From: Domibacillus tundrae
Lineage (GTDB): Bacteria > Bacillota > Bacilli > Bacillales > Domibacillaceae
NCBI RefSeq assembly: GCF_000970675.1
Contig: NZ_LAJA01000001.1
Location: 620,001-684,000, forward strand
Direction of reading: 5' to 3'
Length of the DNA stretch: 64,000 nucleotides
Made by a program: the position numbers and the translations under genes. Of the stretch, positions 1 to 7,649 are shown in pieces. Under the pieces are notes generated by a model. It was not told where the DNA came from, made no database searches, and saw nothing but the letters and a program-made list of their open reading frames with translations. Position 1 is the first letter of the stretch, and the number at the start of each line of letters is the position of its first letter.

Positions 1-1
1 C

Positions 2-748
2 AGCTTCATTATTACCCGTCAGGATGCCGCTGATTCTGCTCCGTATGATGAAGAGTTTGAAGTAGAATACCGCCCGAATATGAACGTCATTTCCGCACTA
101 ATGGAAATCCGTCGTAACCCGATGAATAAAAAAGGCGAAAAAACAACACCCATTAACTGGGACATGAACTGCCTTGAAGAAGTGTGCGGTGCGTGCTCTA
201 TGAATATTAACGGCAAACCGCGTCAGTCTTGTACAGCACTTGTCGACAAGTTGGAACAGCCAATTCGCTTAGCGCCAATGAATACGTTCCCGGTTGTCCG
301 TGATCTGCAAGTAGATCGCAGCCGTATGTTTGATTCATTGAAGCGTGTAAAAGCATGGGTGCCAATCGATGGTACGTATGACCTTGGCCCTGGACCGCGT
401 ATGCCGGAACGGAAGCGTCAATGGGCGTATGAACTTTCAAAATGCATGACGTGCGGCGTCTGCTTAGAAGCATGCCCGAACGTAAACAGCAAATCAAACT
501 TTATCGGCCCACAATCGTTGTCACAAGTTCGTTTATTTAATGCTCACCCGACAGGCGCAATGAACCGTGATGAGCGGTTAGAGACGATCATGGGAGACGG
601 CGGTCTTGGCAACTGCGGCAATTCGCAAAACTGTGTACAGTCTTGCCCGAAAGGCATTCCATTAACGACGTCGATTGCGGCGCTAAACCGCGAAGCAACA
701 ATGCAGTCTTTCCGCAGCTTCTTTGGAAGTGACCACGCGGTAGATTAA
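2..748 (+). CDS. sdhB: Succinate dehydrogenase iron-sulfur subunit (5'-truncated by window)
   Basis: Iron-sulfur subunit of succinate:menaquinone oxidoreductase (complex II), which passes electrons from the flavoprotein SdhA to the membrane anchor. The reading frame is open from base 2, so only a few N-terminal residues are missing; 248 residues are visible. The plant-ferredoxin-type cluster ligands lie in CLEEVCGACSM and a following SC. The C-terminal clusters are bound by CMTCGVCLEACP and CGNSQNCVQSCPKG. The sequence matches B. subtilis SdhB closely from memory. A strong terminator follows, so this is the last gene of the sdhCAB operon; the other genes lie outside the window. Identification is near certain. 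Confidence 0.97.
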   Translation, partial: SFIITRQDAADSAPYDEEFEVEYRPNMNVISALMEIRRNPMNKKGEKTTPINWDMNCLEEVCGACSMNINGKPRQSCTALVDKLEQPIRLAPMNTFPVVRDLQVDRSRMFDSLKRVKAWVPIDGTYDLGPGPRMPERKRQWAYELSKCMTCGVCLEACPNVNSKSNFIGPQSLSQVRLFNAHPTGAMNRDERLETIMGDGGLGNCGNSQNCVQSCPKGIPLTTSIAALNREATMQSFRSFFGSDHAVD

Positions 749-754
749 TAACAG

Positions 755-784
755 AACCTCCAGCATGTGCTGGAGGTTTTCTTT
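755..784 (+). terminator. Intrinsic terminator after sdhB
   Basis: AACCTCCAGCA (755-765) pairs perfectly with TGCTGGAGGTT (768-778) and is followed by a T-rich tract. It starts six bases after the sdhB stop and closes the sdh operon. Confidence 0.9.
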
Positions 785-792
785 ACAGCATA

Positions 793-810
793 AATGAATG
801 ATCATTCATT
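793..810. promoter_or_regulatory. 18-bp perfect palindrome, candidate TetR-type operator
   Basis: AATGAATGATCATTCATT is its own reverse complement and lies 20 bp upstream of the thioesterase start, just before the ribosome binding site. Its half sites (TGAATGA / TCATTCA) equal those of the B. subtilis FadR operator as I recall it, but that site has about 4 bp between the halves and this one has none. Control by a fatty-acid-responsive TetR protein would suit a thioesterase gene; this is inference. Confidence 0.45.
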
Positions 811-830
811 AATTAATTAGGAGGATTTTC

Positions 831-1268
831 ATGAGAATACCTGCATACATTGATGATTGGACAAAATGGTTTGAATCATTTACGTATTATTGGCCAGTAA
901 CCGTTCGATTTTCAGAAATTGATATGCTTGGTCATGTAAACAATACGGTTACTTTCAAATATTTTGAAGAAGCGCGTATTCAGTTTTTACAGGAGCAGGG
1001 TTTGAAAAAAGAATGGGGCCACGATTCCATAGTATTCGTTGTAGCAGATTTGCAATGTGACTATATAAAGCAGGTTTTTTATGGAGACAATCTTAAAATC
1101 TATGTGAAAACGGCTTCATTTGGCACGTCATCGTGTGACATTCACTATAAAGGAATAAATGAAAAAGAAGAAGTGGTTTTCACGGGACGCGGGACAATTG
1201 TACAAATAGACAAGGTATCCGGCCGGCCGGTTCCTTTTAATAATGAAACAAAACAGCTGCTCACATAA
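831..1268 (+). CDS. ysmA: Acyl-CoA thioesterase, 4HBT/hotdog family (YsmA-like)
   Basis: Predicted cytoplasmic thioesterase that hydrolyses acyl-CoA thioesters; the substrate is not known. The 145-residue protein has the hotdog-fold 4-hydroxybenzoyl-CoA thioesterase signature SEIDMLGHVNN, with the likely catalytic Asp at residue 31, followed by the long helix of the fold. The start is an ATG 11 nt after AGGAGG (819-824). It sits between sdhB and gerE, the position of ysmA in B. subtilis, which is the reason for the symbol. A perfect palindrome directly upstream may be an operator. The family is confident and the biological role open. Confidence 0.85.
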   Translation: MRIPAYIDDWTKWFESFTYYWPVTVRFSEIDMLGHVNNTVTFKYFEEARIQFLQEQGLKKEWGHDSIVFVVADLQCDYIKQVFYGDNLKIYVKTASFGTSSCDIHYKGINEKEEVVFTGRGTIVQIDKVSGRPVPFNNETKQLLT

Positions 1269-1297
1269 AACCAATTAAAGGCTGTGCGCATATGATA
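1269..1297 (+). promoter_or_regulatory. Candidate sigma-K promoter for gerE
   Basis: CATATGATA (1289-1297) fits the sigma-K -10 consensus CATANNNTA. AACC (1269-1272) lies 16 bp upstream, where the short AC-containing -35 element is expected. gerE is a mother-cell sigma-K gene in B. subtilis, so the match is in the expected place. Confidence 0.6.
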
Positions 1298-1350
1298 GTG
1301 TAGCGGCGGCTAACCGAAACAGGCTGCTCTTTGAAAGGGTGACAATATGT

Positions 1351-1557
1351 GTGGCAGCTTTGATTTTGACTAGACGGGAAAAAGATGTGTTTAAGCGGCT
1401 TATTGATGGTAAATCGACTCATGATATTGCAGAAGAACTAGGGATTAGTGAAAAAACGGTACGGAATCACATTTCAAATGGCATTCAAAAGCTTGGCGTC
1501 AAAGGGCGGGCGCAAGCTATTGTCGAATTGCTTCGGATTGGAGAGCTTTCTCTATAG
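1351..1557 (+). CDS. gerE: Spore-formation transcription factor GerE
   Basis: Small LuxR/FixJ-type DNA-binding protein acting late in the mother cell, where in B. subtilis it adjusts sigma-K-dependent coat gene expression. The product is almost entirely one HTH domain: TRREKDVFKRL, then the recognition region SEKTVRNHISNGIQKLGVKG, then AIVELLRIGEL, very close to B. subtilis GerE. I chose GTG 1351 (68 aa) because AAAGGGTGA (1334-1342) lies 8 nt upstream. A GTG at 1339 would add four residues but has no ribosome binding site, and the ATG at 1346 is out of frame. Known GerE proteins are about 74 aa. A candidate sigma-K promoter lies upstream and a terminator downstream, so it is monocistronic. 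Confidence 0.92.
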   Translation: MAALILTRREKDVFKRLIDGKSTHDIAEELGISEKTVRNHISNGIQKLGVKGRAQAIVELLRIGELSL

Positions 1558-1565
1558 CATCATGG

Positions 1566-1594
1566 CCGTGCCGATTCACTCGGCACGGTTTTTC
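1566..1594 (+). terminator. Intrinsic terminator after gerE
   Basis: CCGTGCCGA (1566-1574) and TCGGCACGG (1580-1588) form a perfect 9-bp stem with a 5-nt loop, followed by a T tract. Confidence 0.88.
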
Positions 1595-1674
1595 CCTTGC
1601 TTGCATTTTACGTAAAAAACAAGGAAAATAGATGAAGAATCGCATATTGTTTTCACATGAAAGGGTGCAAATGA

Positions 1675-2124
1675 ATGTCTCTCATACAAAGCAGCCCGGG
1701 AGAAGCTGTCGCTGATATTGAGCGGAACCTGCGTCATATCGACGGCATTATCAAGCAAAAAGGCCGCGAGATTTTAAATGATTATAAGATTACACCACCG
1801 CAATTTATCGCGCTGCATTCATTATATGAAAAAGGAGACACGACAATCGGGGAGCTGTCATCCAGAATGTTTCTGGCGTGCAGCACGACGACTGATCTCA
1901 TCGATCGGATGGAAAAGACTTCCCTTGTTGAGCGGGTCCGAGATACGAAAGACCGCCGCATCGTCCGCATTCACCTGCTTAAAGAAGGCGAAAAAATTAT
2001 TAAAGATGTCATTAAAAGGCGCCGTGAATATGTGGAAGGCGTGCTGAACAACTTTTCGGAAAAAGAAACAGCACAATTAAATGCTCTTTTAAATAAAATG
2101 CACATTGAAATGAAAGTGGAATGA
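1675..2124 (+). CDS. ysmB: MarR-family transcriptional regulator (YsmB-like)
   Basis: Winged-helix regulator of 149 aa with the MarR layout: N-terminal dimerisation helix, [26 protein letters not shown], recognition helix [12 protein letters not shown], then the wing [17 protein letters not shown] with the typical DRR. ATG 1675 lies 7 nt after AAGGGTG (1661-1667). In B. subtilis a MarR-type gene (ysmB) occupies the same place between gerE and racE, so the symbol rests on synteny. It ends 7 nt before the racE start and is probably cotranscribed with it. Its ligand and targets cannot be read from the sequence. Confidence 0.85.
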   Translation: MSLIQSSPGEAVADIERNLRHIDGIIKQKGREILNDYKITPPQFIALHSLYEKGDTTIGELSSRMFLACSTTTDLIDRMEKTSLVERVRDTKDRRIVRIHLLKEGEKIIKDVIKRRREYVEGVLNNFSEKETAQLNALLNKMHIEMKVE

Positions 2125-2131
2125 GGCGGAC

Positions 2132-2929
2132 GTGTTGAATAGACCAATCGGAGTCATTGATTCAGGTGTCGGCGGACTGACAGTTGCAAAAGAAATGATG
2201 CGTCAGCTGCCGAAAGAAACGATTTATTATATAGGGGATACCGCACGCTGTCCGTATGGTCCGCGCTTGCCGGGAGAGGTTCGAAAGTTCACATGGGAAA
2301 TGACCCGCTTTTTGGAGCAGTACGATATGAAAATGCTCGTCATTGCCTGTAACACGGCAACAGCCGTCGTACTCGATGAAATTAAACGTGAGCTGACCAT
2401 TCCAGTCGTCGGTGTTATTCAGCCGGGGGCCCGGGCAGCGATTAAGCAAACGAAAAATCGTCATATTGCCGTGCTCGGAACAACCGGCACAGTGAAAAGC
2501 CGTGCATATGAAAAAGCCATCGAAGCGATTGATCCAGGTGCAGAAGTGTACTCGCTTGCCTGTCCCGATTTTGTGCCGCTCGTAGAAAGCGGAGAATACC
2601 GGAGTGAGCGTGCAAAACAAATTGTTGCACAAACCCTTAAGCCGTTTAAAAAAACTCCGTCAGACACCGTTATATTAGGCTGTACGCATTATCCGCTTTT
2701 GGAACCGATTATTGCGGATTATATGGGACCGGATGTATCCGTGATCAGTTCAGGTGATGAAACGGCACGTGGTGTCAGTGCAATTCTGGAATTTAATGAT
2801 ATGCTTGCGGAAAATGAGCAGGCGAAACACCGTTTTTTCACAACGGGAAGCATTAAATCATTTAATGTCATTGCGGCTGACTGGCTTGGCGACATTCAAT
2901 TGGATACGAAAAAAATTCAGCTGGCATAA
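2132..2929 (+). CDS. racE: Glutamate racemase
   Basis: Converts L-glutamate to D-glutamate for peptidoglycan precursors in the cytoplasm, without a cofactor. The 265-aa product has the active-site motifs GVIDSGVGG (Asp10), ACNTA (Cys73) and GCTHYP (Cys184); the two cysteines are the acid/base pair. The start is GTG 2132, with GAGGCGG (2123-2129) only about 2 nt upstream; TTG 2135 one codon later is spaced slightly better. It follows the MarR gene closely, in the B. subtilis racE position (murI is the general name). A terminator overlaps its stop codon. Confidence 0.96.
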   Translation: MLNRPIGVIDSGVGGLTVAKEMMRQLPKETIYYIGDTARCPYGPRLPGEVRKFTWEMTRFLEQYDMKMLVIACNTATAVVLDEIKRELTIPVVGVIQPGARAAIKQTKNRHIAVLGTTGTVKSRAYEKAIEAIDPGAEVYSLACPDFVPLVESGEYRSERAKQIVAQTLKPFKKTPSDTVILGCTHYPLLEPIIADYMGPDVSVISSGDETARGVSAILEFNDMLAENEQAKHRFFTTGSIKSFNVIAADWLGDIQLDTKKIQLA

Positions 2930-2945
2930 TGCCGGCTTTTTTTCG
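2919..2945 (+). terminator. Intrinsic terminator overlapping racE stop
   Basis: AGCTGGCAT (2919-2927) pairs with ATGCCGGCT (2929-2937), with one G-T pair and a very short loop, followed by a run of T. The stem includes the last codons of racE. Confidence 0.75.
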
Positions 2946-2993
2946 TTTGACCGCATATATTTGTATGAATGCATAAAGAAAGGGGCGGTTTGC

Positions 2994-3989
2994 GTGCGGA
3001 AAAAGTGTGGGTTGGCTATGCTGCTTATACTGTCAGGCTGTGCAGGAGAACCAGAAGAAGGACTGCCGATAAAAGTCGTATACACAGAAGAAGGGGAAGA
3101 CAGTCCTGCATCAGCTGCTGAAACCGTGATGGCGGAGCTGTATGTAGTCGATCAAAATCGGCTGCTCGTCCCGCAAGTGCTGCCGATTGAAGCGAATGGG
3201 CATGAAGAAAAAGCCGCCCTTCTTGCATTAGCAGAAGGAACTGCTCCAGCCGGGTTTCAGTCGCCACTTCCGGAAGGAACGATTATTCAAGATGTTGAAT
3301 TGAAAGGGAAAACGGCCATTGTCAGTGTAGCAGGTGCTTTTTCAGACTATCCGGCGGAAGAGGAAGAACTAGTTGCCGCGGCCATTACATGGACCGTAAC
3401 AGGAATGGGACAGGCTGAACGCGTTCAGTTGAAGCTGAATGGAGAAAAACTGGACGCGATGCCAAAAGCGGGCTTGCCAATTGCGGCAGGCGGGATGAAA
3501 CGAGAAGATGGCATTAATATGAAAGCCGGTTATACGGACACCGGTGCCACAAAGCCCATTACTGTTTATTTTACAGCTCAAAATGAACAGGGTCCTTATT
3601 TAGTACCGGTTACTCGGCGAATTTCAGCGCAAACAACTGATTTGATTGCTGCTTCTGTTTCTGAACTTGCCAAGGGGCCTGTTCCTGGCAGCGGCCTTAT
3701 GACAACCTGGCCTTCTGATGCAAAATTAGCTGCATCGCCAGTTGTGGAAAATGGACGGGCGGTGCTTCAATTTAGCGACGCGATTTTAGAAAATAATGGC
3801 GAAGCACTCGTCTCCAGCAGTTTGCTGAAGCCACTCGCACTGACGCTCGCCGCTTCGGCGGAGATAGACAGCATTGCTGTAAAAGTGGAAGGACATCCGG
3901 ATGTGAAGATGGAAACGGGCGCCCCGGTACCTGCTTCGTTGACCGCTCCGTTGTTTGTAAATGCAGAAAGTAATCTATCGGCGGAATGA
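2994..3989 (+). CDS. gerM: Spore germination/sporulation lipoprotein GerM
   Basis: Lipoprotein needed in B. subtilis for normal sporulation and germination; recent work there links it to a complex across the intermembrane space of the forespore. The start is GTG 2994, 7 nt after AGGGGCGG-like sequence at 2981-2988; a much longer open frame upstream overlaps racE and is spurious. The 331-aa product begins with a short charged end, a hydrophobic stretch and the lipobox LSGC (Cys16). Two GERMN repeats follow, roughly residues 50-170 and 185-320. GCATATA-like sequence at 2953 could be part of a sigma-E promoter, but I see no well-spaced -10. Confidence 0.9.
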   Translation: MRKKCGLAMLLILSGCAGEPEEGLPIKVVYTEEGEDSPASAAETVMAELYVVDQNRLLVPQVLPIEANGHEEKAALLALAEGTAPAGFQSPLPEGTIIQDVELKGKTAIVSVAGAFSDYPAEEEELVAAAITWTVTGMGQAERVQLKLNGEKLDAMPKAGLPIAAGGMKREDGINMKAGYTDTGATKPITVYFTAQNEQGPYLVPVTRRISAQTTDLIAASVSELAKGPVPGSGLMTTWPSDAKLAASPVVENGRAVLQFSDAILENNGEALVSSSLLKPLALTLAASAEIDSIAVKVEGHPDVKMETGAPVPASLTAPLFVNAESNLSAE

Positions 3990-4058
3990 ACATTTGACAG
4001 ACGCGCGTAAATTCCGGAAAATGGACAGCGGAAGCAGGAAAAAACGGAGGGAATCAAT

Positions 4059-4817
4059 ATGCGCATAGACGGACGGACAGAAAAAGAACTTCGCCCAGTT
4101 GGAATTGAAACAAGCTTTTTAACACACCCGGAAGGATCTGTACTCATTTCAATTGGAAACACAAAAGTGATTTGCACGGCGAGCATTGAAGATCGTGTTC
4201 CGCCGTTTATGAGGGGAAGCGGAAAAGGCTGGGTGACAGCAGAGTACGCGATGATCCCGCGTGCGACTGGCCAGCGTAACATGCGGGAATCAACAAAAGG
4301 GAAAGTAACGGGACGGACGATGGAAATCCAGCGGCTTATTGGCCGGGCGCTGCGTGCAGTTGTGGATCTGGATGTGATCGGAGAACGGACGATCTGGATT
4401 GACTGCGATGTTATTCAAGCGGATGGCGGAACGCGCACAGCGGCGATTACCGGCGCATTTGTGGCGATGACGCTCGCCTTGCATGATTTGGCGATTGAAA
4501 AAGATTTTCCGCTGTACCCGGTTACCGATTTTCTTGCGGCGACCAGTGTCGGAATCGTCAAAGAGCACGGCGTCGTGGTAGACTTAAACTATGAAGAAGA
4601 CAGCAGTGCGGAAGTGGATATGAATGTTGTCATGACCGGCGATGGTCAATTTGTTGAAGTGCAGGGAACCGGGGAAGAAGCAACGTTTTCCATGAATGAG
4701 CTTCAACAGCTGCTTGAAGCAGCACAGGGCGGCATGAAAATGCTGTTTGATATTCAGGCGGATGTACTCGGTGTTGCGGCGGATTTGATTCATGAAAGGA
4801 AATCAGCGAATGAATGA
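4059..4817 (+). CDS. rph: Ribonuclease PH
   Basis: Phosphorolytic 3'-5' exoribonuclease that trims tRNA 3' ends, using phosphate and releasing nucleoside diphosphates. The 252-aa sequence is a complete RNase [16 protein letters not shown] start, [32 protein letters not shown], and [18 protein letters not shown] with the conserved acidic and phosphate-binding residues. The ribosome binding site is ACGGAGGG (4045-4052). Its last 8 bases overlap the rdgB start, indicating translational coupling. The rph-rdgB-ysnB order is as in B. subtilis. Confidence 0.97.
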   Translation: MRIDGRTEKELRPVGIETSFLTHPEGSVLISIGNTKVICTASIEDRVPPFMRGSGKGWVTAEYAMIPRATGQRNMRESTKGKVTGRTMEIQRLIGRALRAVVDLDVIGERTIWIDCDVIQADGGTRTAAITGAFVAMTLALHDLAIEKDFPLYPVTDFLAATSVGIVKEHGVVVDLNYEEDSSAEVDMNVVMTGDGQFVEVQGTGEEATFSMNELQQLLEAAQGGMKMLFDIQADVLGVAADLIHERKSANE

Positions 4818-5412
4818 ACTCATTGTTGCCACTCAAAATGTGGGAAAAGCGAAAGAGTTCGTTCGCATGTTTGAACCTCTTGGCATTACAGTGAAAACAC
4901 TGCTCGATTATCCAGAGCTGCCGGACGTGGAGGAGACAGGTGAAACGTTCGCAGAAAACGCACTCTTAAAAGCAGAATCCGCTGCCCGGTTAACAGGCCG
5001 GCCGGCGATTGCTGACGATTCCGGAATCGTCATTGATGCGCTTAATGGCCGCCCAGGAGTGTATTCCGCGCGTTATGCGGGAATAGAGAAAAATGACCGG
5101 GCTAACAATGAAAAAGTGTTGGATGAAATGAAAAATGTACCCAGTGGCAGCCGCAGTGCCCGGTTTGCGTGTGTGCTGGCTGTGGCGTTTCCAGACGGAC
5201 GAAAGCCTATATTCGCGGAAGGATTTTGTGAAGGGTCGATCGCTTTTGAAGAACAAGGCAAAAATGGCTTTGGCTATGACCCTTTATTTATTCCGGACGG
5301 ATATGAGGTTACGCTGGCCCAAATCGATCCGGAAGAAAAAAACATAATCAGCCACCGCGCGCATGCATTAAACACATTACGGGCAGTACTGCCCGAACTG
5401 GCAGGTGAATAA
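4810..5412 (+). CDS. rdgB: dITP/XTP pyrophosphatase (HAM1/RdgB family)
   Basis: Nucleotide-pool cleaning enzyme that hydrolyses dITP, ITP and XTP to monophosphates. The 200-aa protein has the family motifs: start [15 protein letters not shown], the [15 protein letters not shown] motif with acidic metal ligands, [32 protein letters not shown] and ISHRAHAL. I chose ATG 4810, 8-9 nt after AAAGGA (4796-4801), because homologues begin at this residue; an in-frame ATG at 4792 would add six residues inside rph. Equivalent to ysnA of B. subtilis. Confidence 0.95.
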   Translation: MNELIVATQNVGKAKEFVRMFEPLGITVKTLLDYPELPDVEETGETFAENALLKAESAARLTGRPAIADDSGIVIDALNGRPGVYSARYAGIEKNDRANNEKVLDEMKNVPSGSRSARFACVLAVAFPDGRKPIFAEGFCEGSIAFEEQGKNGFGYDPLFIPDGYEVTLAQIDPEEKNIISHRAHALNTLRAVLPELAGE

Positions 5413-5414
5413 AG

Positions 5415-5924
5415 GTGAAAATGTTAATCGTAAGCGACAACCACGGATGGGACAGTATTTTAACTGACTTGAAGCGCCGCTACAAAGACAAAGTGGATGC
5501 AATGATTCATTGCGGGGATTCTGAAATGACGGCTGAGGACCCAGCAGTTGATGGCTATACCGTTGTCCGCGGCAACTGTGATTCAGAAGACCAGTTCCCC
5601 AATGACGTGTTAGAAAGTGTGGAGGACTGCCGTGTATTCGTTACACACGGTCACCGATACAACATTAAAATGACGTTAACCAATTTAGCGATGAAAGCGA
5701 AAGAAACAGGTGCTGACTTTGTTTTCTTCGGTCACTCGCACACGGCCGGTGCCGAAATGGCCGATGGCGTTTTGTATTTAAATCCGGGCAGCATCTCTTT
5801 GCCGCGCGGACGCCGCGAAAAAACGTACGCTATTGTGGATGTGAAAAAATCTAAAATTGCTGTCCGCTTTTTTGATGAGAGGCATCATGAAGTAGAAGCG
5901 TTAAGCTGTACATTCAACCGCTGA
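5415..5924 (+). CDS. ysnB: YfcE/MJ0936-family metallophosphoesterase (YsnB)
   Basis: Calcineurin-like phosphodiesterase of 169 aa, with metal ligands in SDNHG (Asp8, His10), HCGDSE (Asp35), GNCD (Asn54), THGH (His78) and GHSHT (His107, His109). The natural substrate is unknown. GTG 5415 lies two bases after the rdgB stop and 7 nt after AGGTG inside the end of rdgB. An ATG two codons further in sits too close to the other AGGTG. It is the last gene of the rph operon and a terminator follows. Confidence 0.9.
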   Translation: MKMLIVSDNHGWDSILTDLKRRYKDKVDAMIHCGDSEMTAEDPAVDGYTVVRGNCDSEDQFPNDVLESVEDCRVFVTHGHRYNIKMTLTNLAMKAKETGADFVFFGHSHTAGAEMADGVLYLNPGSISLPRGRREKTYAIVDVKKSKIAVRFFDERHHEVEALSCTFNR

Positions 5925-5940
5925 TTGGTCAGGCGGCTGG

Positions 5941-5971
5941 AACGTCCTGCCGGTGTGCAGGGCGTTTTTTT
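5941..5971 (+). terminator. Intrinsic terminator after ysnB
   Basis: AACGTCCTGC (5941-5950) pairs with GCAGGGCGTT (5957-5966), one G-T pair, followed by seven T. Confidence 0.9.
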
Positions 5972-6002
5972 ACTCAGACATAGAAGGATTTACTCAGACA
6001 TA
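5971..6002. repeat. Short direct repeat TACTCAGACATA
   Basis: The 12-mer occurs at 5971-5982 and 5991-6002, a 20-bp period, between the ysnB terminator and the tRNA-Arg promoter. Function unknown; it lies outside the 99-bp island repeat. Confidence 0.8.
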
Positions 6003-6034
6003 AAAATAATTCCAGCCATAATTTAAAATTCATG

Positions 6035-6063
6035 TTGACATCGTATCCAACGATTGCTATTAT
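6035..6063 (+). promoter_or_regulatory. Sigma-A promoter of tRNA-Arg(TCT)
   Basis: TTGACA (6035-6040), a 17-bp spacer and TATTAT (6058-6063), a near-ideal vegetative promoter ending 20 bp before the tRNA gene. Confidence 0.9.
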
Positions 6064-6083
6064 AAATATTGTCTTTAAAGCAA

Positions 6084-6217
<134 letters not shown>

Positions 6218-6319
6218 AAACGTACACTTTCATTGTTTGAAGTGAAACGGTCAGTCATTCGGTCACCGATGATATTTGATCGTTTTTGGCTTCACTAACA
6301 GTGGAGGTGTTTTTTTGTT

Positions 6320-7318
6320 ATGACAAAGAAGAAAGGAATCTTTGACGTAAAGGTGGATGTTCGTAAATTGTTTGACGAGGAGCCGCAGAGGGGTCTTGGA
6401 ATCGATTCAAAGCAGCAGAAGGTACAACAAGGCTCCAAATCGATTAAAGACGCTCTTGCAACGATTTCGAGCCAAATGAAGGTCAGCGGGAATAGAAGCC
6501 GAACCATAAGTGACTATATTCTGCACGTAGAACATTTTCAATCAATTACTGAGACAAAATATATAGCGGATATTACAGTCGAGACTGTGTATGAATGGCT
6601 GGACAGCATGAAAGTCAGCAACCAGACAAAACTTACAAGGCTAAAATGCTTCAAGGCTTTTCTTTCAAGATGTTTGGATAACGGATGGATTGAAACAAAG
6701 TTTTGGCGGACTGTGAATATAAAAGTAGATCAGAAGGTGAAGGAAGGAGCTACAGACGCCGAAATAAGCGTCTTGCTATCTGTTCTAGACCTAAGTAACT
6801 TTATTGAGCTAAGAGACGCTGTGGCAGCTCTCCTGATGTATAAGACAGGGGTTCGAATCAATACTCTCTCACAGTTGGAAGAGCGGCATATCAATTTGAA
6901 TGAAAATGTATTGGTGCTTGATGGAAGCATTATGAAAAATCATCAGAGTTTGAAACTTCCATTCGATGATTTATTAGGAAATCTCTTAGCGGTGCTAATT
7001 GACCAAAATGCAATTGTCCGCAAAGCATATCGCAAAAACAATCAATTGCTGTTTATTACAAAGTACGGAGATGTCATATCTAATTCACCAACGCACAACA
7101 ACGTTCAAAAAAGATTGAACAAATACAGCAAGATGTATGGTTTAAAAAATATCAATCCGCATGCTTTACGCAGAGGATTTGCGAAGAATTTATTGGATAA
7201 AGGGGCGAGTGTAGCCGTAATTTCCAAAGCGCTCGGGCATTCGGATATTGCAGTGACAACGAAATACCTATATCTGGATATGGACGAGGTAGCAGATAAC
7301 TTGCGGAGATATTTGTGA
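6320..7318 (+). CDS. Tyrosine recombinase/integrase of the island
   Basis: Site-specific recombinase, 332 aa, expected to integrate and excise the island at tRNA-Arg(TCT). The N-terminal half holds a SAM-like core-binding domain (about residues 40-140). The catalytic domain shows Arg179 (TGVRINTL), a Lys near 206-212, the HALRR box (His281, Arg284), GHSD (His307) and nucleophile Tyr316 nine residues on, so all key residues are present. ATG 6320 lies 10 nt after GGAGGTG (6303-6309). It starts about 100 bp from attL and points into the island, the usual arrangement. It is not closely similar by eye to the second, broken integrase at 30.1 kb. Confidence 0.92.
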   Translation: MTKKKGIFDVKVDVRKLFDEEPQRGLGIDSKQQKVQQGSKSIKDALATISSQMKVSGNRSRTISDYILHVEHFQSITETKYIADITVETVYEWLDSMKVSNQTKLTRLKCFKAFLSRCLDNGWIETKFWRTVNIKVDQKVKEGATDAEISVLLSVLDLSNFIELRDAVAALLMYKTGVRINTLSQLEERHINLNENVLVLDGSIMKNHQSLKLPFDDLLGNLLAVLIDQNAIVRKAYRKNNQLLFITKYGDVISNSPTHNNVQKRLNKYSKMYGLKNINPHALRRGFAKNLLDKGASVAVISKALGHSDIAVTTKYLYLDMDEVADNLRRYL

Positions 7319-7466
7319 AAAATAGTAAGTAGGCACTCTCGCTTAGCAAGCCGAGGAAGATGTATGGGGAAATGGCGGTGCAAAGTGATGAACCGTGACT
7401 TATATCTTGAGAAGGTGGATAACAGGTCATGGTTAGAGAGTAAAAAACAAAAAAATATTGCAGGGT

Positions 7467-7525
7467 GTGACCACGGTAATCTGCTGAGAAAGAGATGTCT
7501 TAATAAGACGTCTCTTTTTATTTTT
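7467..7525 (+). ncRNA. Repeated leader motif A with terminator hairpin
   Basis: GTGACCACGGTAATCTG (7467-7483) recurs exactly at 11154-11170. In both places GAGAAA follows and then an intrinsic terminator; here AGAGATGTCTT (7491-7501) pairs with AAGACGTCTCT (7505-7515) before a T run. It lies about 125 bp before the SLH-SGNH gene. It could be an attenuator, a riboswitch-like leader or the 3' end of a small RNA. The stretch 7319-7649 otherwise holds no gene I can support; a 71-codon frame at 7364 runs through this hairpin and looks spurious. Confidence 0.5.
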
Positions 7526-7597
7526 ATCAATTGCATGGTGTCGCTATCCAGTTTTTTAAGAGGTTTTCTAAAAGGGTAAATTTACTTGTTATTTTTT

Positions 7598-7606
7598 TGA
7601 TATAAT
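7598..7606 (+). promoter_or_regulatory. Extended -10 promoter for the SLH-SGNH gene
   Basis: TGATATAAT (7598-7606) is a perfect extended -10 element (TGnTATAAT). No good -35 hexamer lies 16-18 bp upstream. Transcription would start about 35 bp before the ATG, after motif A, so the gene may have both a distal and a proximal promoter. Confidence 0.6.
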
Positions 7607-7649
7607 GATGAAGATAATTCATTAATTTACATAAGAGGAGAAAACAACC

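Noticed and set aside
2754-2993. Long N-terminal extension of GerM
   Set aside because: It overlaps racE in another frame and has no ribosome binding site. GTG 2994 gives a lipoprotein signal with good spacing.
3994-4022. Sigma-A promoter before rph (TTGACA at 3994)
   Set aside because: The -35 is perfect, but no acceptable -10 lies 16-18 bp downstream.
7364-7579. 71-codon open frame after the integrase
   Set aside because: It runs through the motif A terminator hairpin, has no good ribosome binding site and no protein-like features.
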